Assembly: GCA_039583875.1 (NCBI GenBank)
Contig: CM077165.1
Coordinates: 65,894,757-65,958,756 of the forward strand
Direction of reading: 5' to 3'
Length of the DNA stretch: 64,000 nucleotides
From: Platanthera guangdongensis
Taxonomy: Eukaryota; Streptophyta; Magnoliopsida; Asparagales; Orchidaceae
Part shown: piece after piece, positions 62,699 through 64,000 of the stretch
How positions within the stretch are numbered: position 1 is the first letter of the stretch
How the letters are laid out: each line of letters starts with the position of its first letter
Translations under genes and position numbers: made by a program
The notes under the pieces: model-generated
What the model was told of the DNA's origin: nothing
What the model saw: only the letters and a program-made list of their open reading frames with translations
The model's database searches: none

Positions 62699-64000
62699 AT
62701 GGCGCCAAAGCTTGAGGAGAACGTCAACGAAGGATACGAGCTGGTGCGCAATGCTTTTGATGATGCAGACCAAGAAATCAAGACAGTGGTAACCCTAGTC
62801 GCCGACTCAGGGTTAGAATATCTTGTTTCAGAACCTACTAAAATATGGAAGAAAGAGGTACTGGAATTCCTCAATGGAGCTAAGGTAGACGAAACTGGAT
62901 TCAAGATCAAATCCAGGGTTCATGGTGAGAAGGTGAAGGTATCACCTAAGAGCTTGAGGAAGATTCTACAGCTACCAAGAACTAAGGAAGAGGATGAAGT
63001 AACTGCTTCTAAGACAAAAGAAGCTCTAACATGGTGTGGTCTAGATTCAAAACTGAAAATTGGATCTATTTTTAATAGAAAGGGCATGAACAGCCAAGGG
63101 AAATTTCTGTCTGAGATTGTTGGCAAAGTAATTCTCAGTAAGTCACGAGGGCATGATAGGGTATCTGCCTCTATGTTCAGTATTATGACAAGAATCATCT
63201 TCACTTTGCAAACAGATTGGTCTGTGATAGTTCTTGAGAAAATAAAGGAAAGCTTGAAGAAGCCCAACTTGGGCAGGATTATAAGTCTATACCTTGCTGG
63301 AAGTATTCCAGCGGTTATGCACCAAGCTGCTGGAACAAAAATCAATCATATGAGGAAGATGGATTTAAGGATATTTTCCAGATGGGACAGGGTGTTGTCT
63401 AAGGAGATGCCTACCCCTGAGAAGAAAGTTCCTGAGAAAGTATCACCCCCAAAGAAGAAGAGGAAAACTGCTCCAGTGGCACAAGTTTCCTCTAGCAGTT
63501 CTGAAAGTGAAGAGCAAGTGGTTTTTACACCAGATGAGAATGAGGAAGGAACTGCTGTAAAGTCTCCTGCTCCTCAATATGTTGCTGAGATCCAGGGGGA
63601 GCTACCTCAAGCTAACCCCATACACAAGGATCACATCTAGGGGGAGTCTCTAGTTGTAGAAGAACCAACTACACTAGAAAGTGAACAAGCAACCAACACA
63701 ATACTAGAGGTAATCACTGAACTAAATACTTTAGATTTTCCTATTGAGGATATTGATTTGTCTGATGTTCATCAGCAAACTCAGCTGAATAGCCAAGTCC
63801 CAGATGCTGTCATAGAAGACACATCTGTTGTAGTAGAAGTTGTATCTGTTCAAGTGGTTGAAGAGCCCAGAATTTCTCCAGCTCATTCTCCACAAGAGTA
63901 TACTATGGAAGATTTATTTCTAAATCTGGATCAAGCAGACTTTGACAAGGACAATGCTGCTGCTGAAGAAGAGAATGCTCCAATTGAGGGGGAGCAAGTA
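62699..64000 (+). pseudogene. Copia-4 ORF3 (one in-frame stop, runs off the window)
   Basis: 313 codons to TAG at 63638-63640, after which the same frame is open to the window edge (434 codons in all). Residues 1-235 are homologous to the N-terminal domain of Copia-3 ORF3: FLSEIVGKVILSKSRGHD, NLGRIISLYL, GTKINHMRK and RWDR match FLADVVGKVLLAKHSAHD, NFGRILGVFL, GVHINASKR and KWDR. A basic cluster KKVPEKVSPPKKKRKTA near 245 looks like a nuclear localisation signal and is followed by acidic, Ser/Glu-rich sequence. No signal peptide or membrane segment. The TAG fits CAG to TAG. Function unknown. Confidence 0.82.

Larger units (their letters stand above)
54762..64000 (+). mobile_element. Copia-4: Sirevirus-like Copia element, 5' LTR to ORF3 (runs off the window)
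   Basis: 5' LTR 54762-56861, primer site, gag with a frameshift, pol with two stops and one frameshift, dyad/TATA spacer, and ORF3 still open at the window end. It inserted in the Gypsy-5 LTR; the expected target duplication is aaatt (54757-54761). LTR start (TGTTGGGT, then GTACCTGATTTGAAGAAGCC) and gag are close to Copia-1, so both belong to related families. Confidence 0.94.

Overview
The window is intergenic, transposable-element DNA from a flowering plant, probably one with a large, repeat-rich genome. I see no host gene, rRNA, tRNA gene or CRISPR array. Everything recognisable is LTR retrotransposon: four Sirevirus-like Copia elements (called Copia-1 to Copia-4 here) and five Ty3/Gypsy elements or fragments of the Tekay/Del chromovirus type (Gypsy-1 to Gypsy-5), nested in one another. 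The plant assignment rests on the initiator-Met tRNA primer sites, the plant-type chromovirus C-terminus, the Sirevirus gag with a coiled coil, the ORF downstream of Copia pol, and the LTR lengths (1.6 to 5.1 kb). I cannot name the species.

Layout: 1-2710 is the 5' part of Copia-1 (minus strand), inserted in the integrase of Gypsy-1. 2711-10099 is Gypsy-1 (minus), itself inserted in the third ORF of Copia-2. 10100-11200 is the 3' end of Copia-2 (plus), whose 3' LTR is split by Gypsy-2 (11201-39285, TSD tatag). Gypsy-2 carries Gypsy-3 (21505-34339, TSD acaag) inside its 3' LTR. 39286-40081 is the rest of the Copia-2 LTR followed by an inverted copy, forming a large palindrome. 40082-41026 plus 53282-53352 is a minus-strand Gypsy LTR (Gypsy-4) split by the young, nearly intact Copia-3 (41027-53281, TSD ctagg). 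53353-54761 is a plus-strand Gypsy LTR fragment (Gypsy-5), cut by Copia-4 (54762 to beyond the window).

How the parts work: each Gypsy element encodes gag and a protease/RT/RNase H/integrase polyprotein with a C-terminal chromodomain-like tail. In Gypsy-1 and Gypsy-2 gag appears to be joined to protease by a spliced intron. Copia elements encode gag, then pol (protease, integrase, RT, RNase H), then a separate ORF3 of unknown function. Most ORFs carry stops that look like C-to-T or G-to-A decay; Copia-3 is the least damaged.

The most interesting signal is in the Copia elements. Family-specific arrays of short palindromes sit in the LTR upstream of the promoter. In both elements where the site is visible (Copia-3 and Copia-4), the same motif is repeated between pol and ORF3, followed by a TATA box and, about 110 bp later, the ORF3 ATG. 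This looks like an internal promoter for ORF3 built from the same sites as the LTR promoter. In Copia-3 a third array of the identical dyad lies inside the gag coding sequence. A U5 hairpin with a C-rich loop next to the primer site is kept in three Copia families, with a different stem sequence in one of them.
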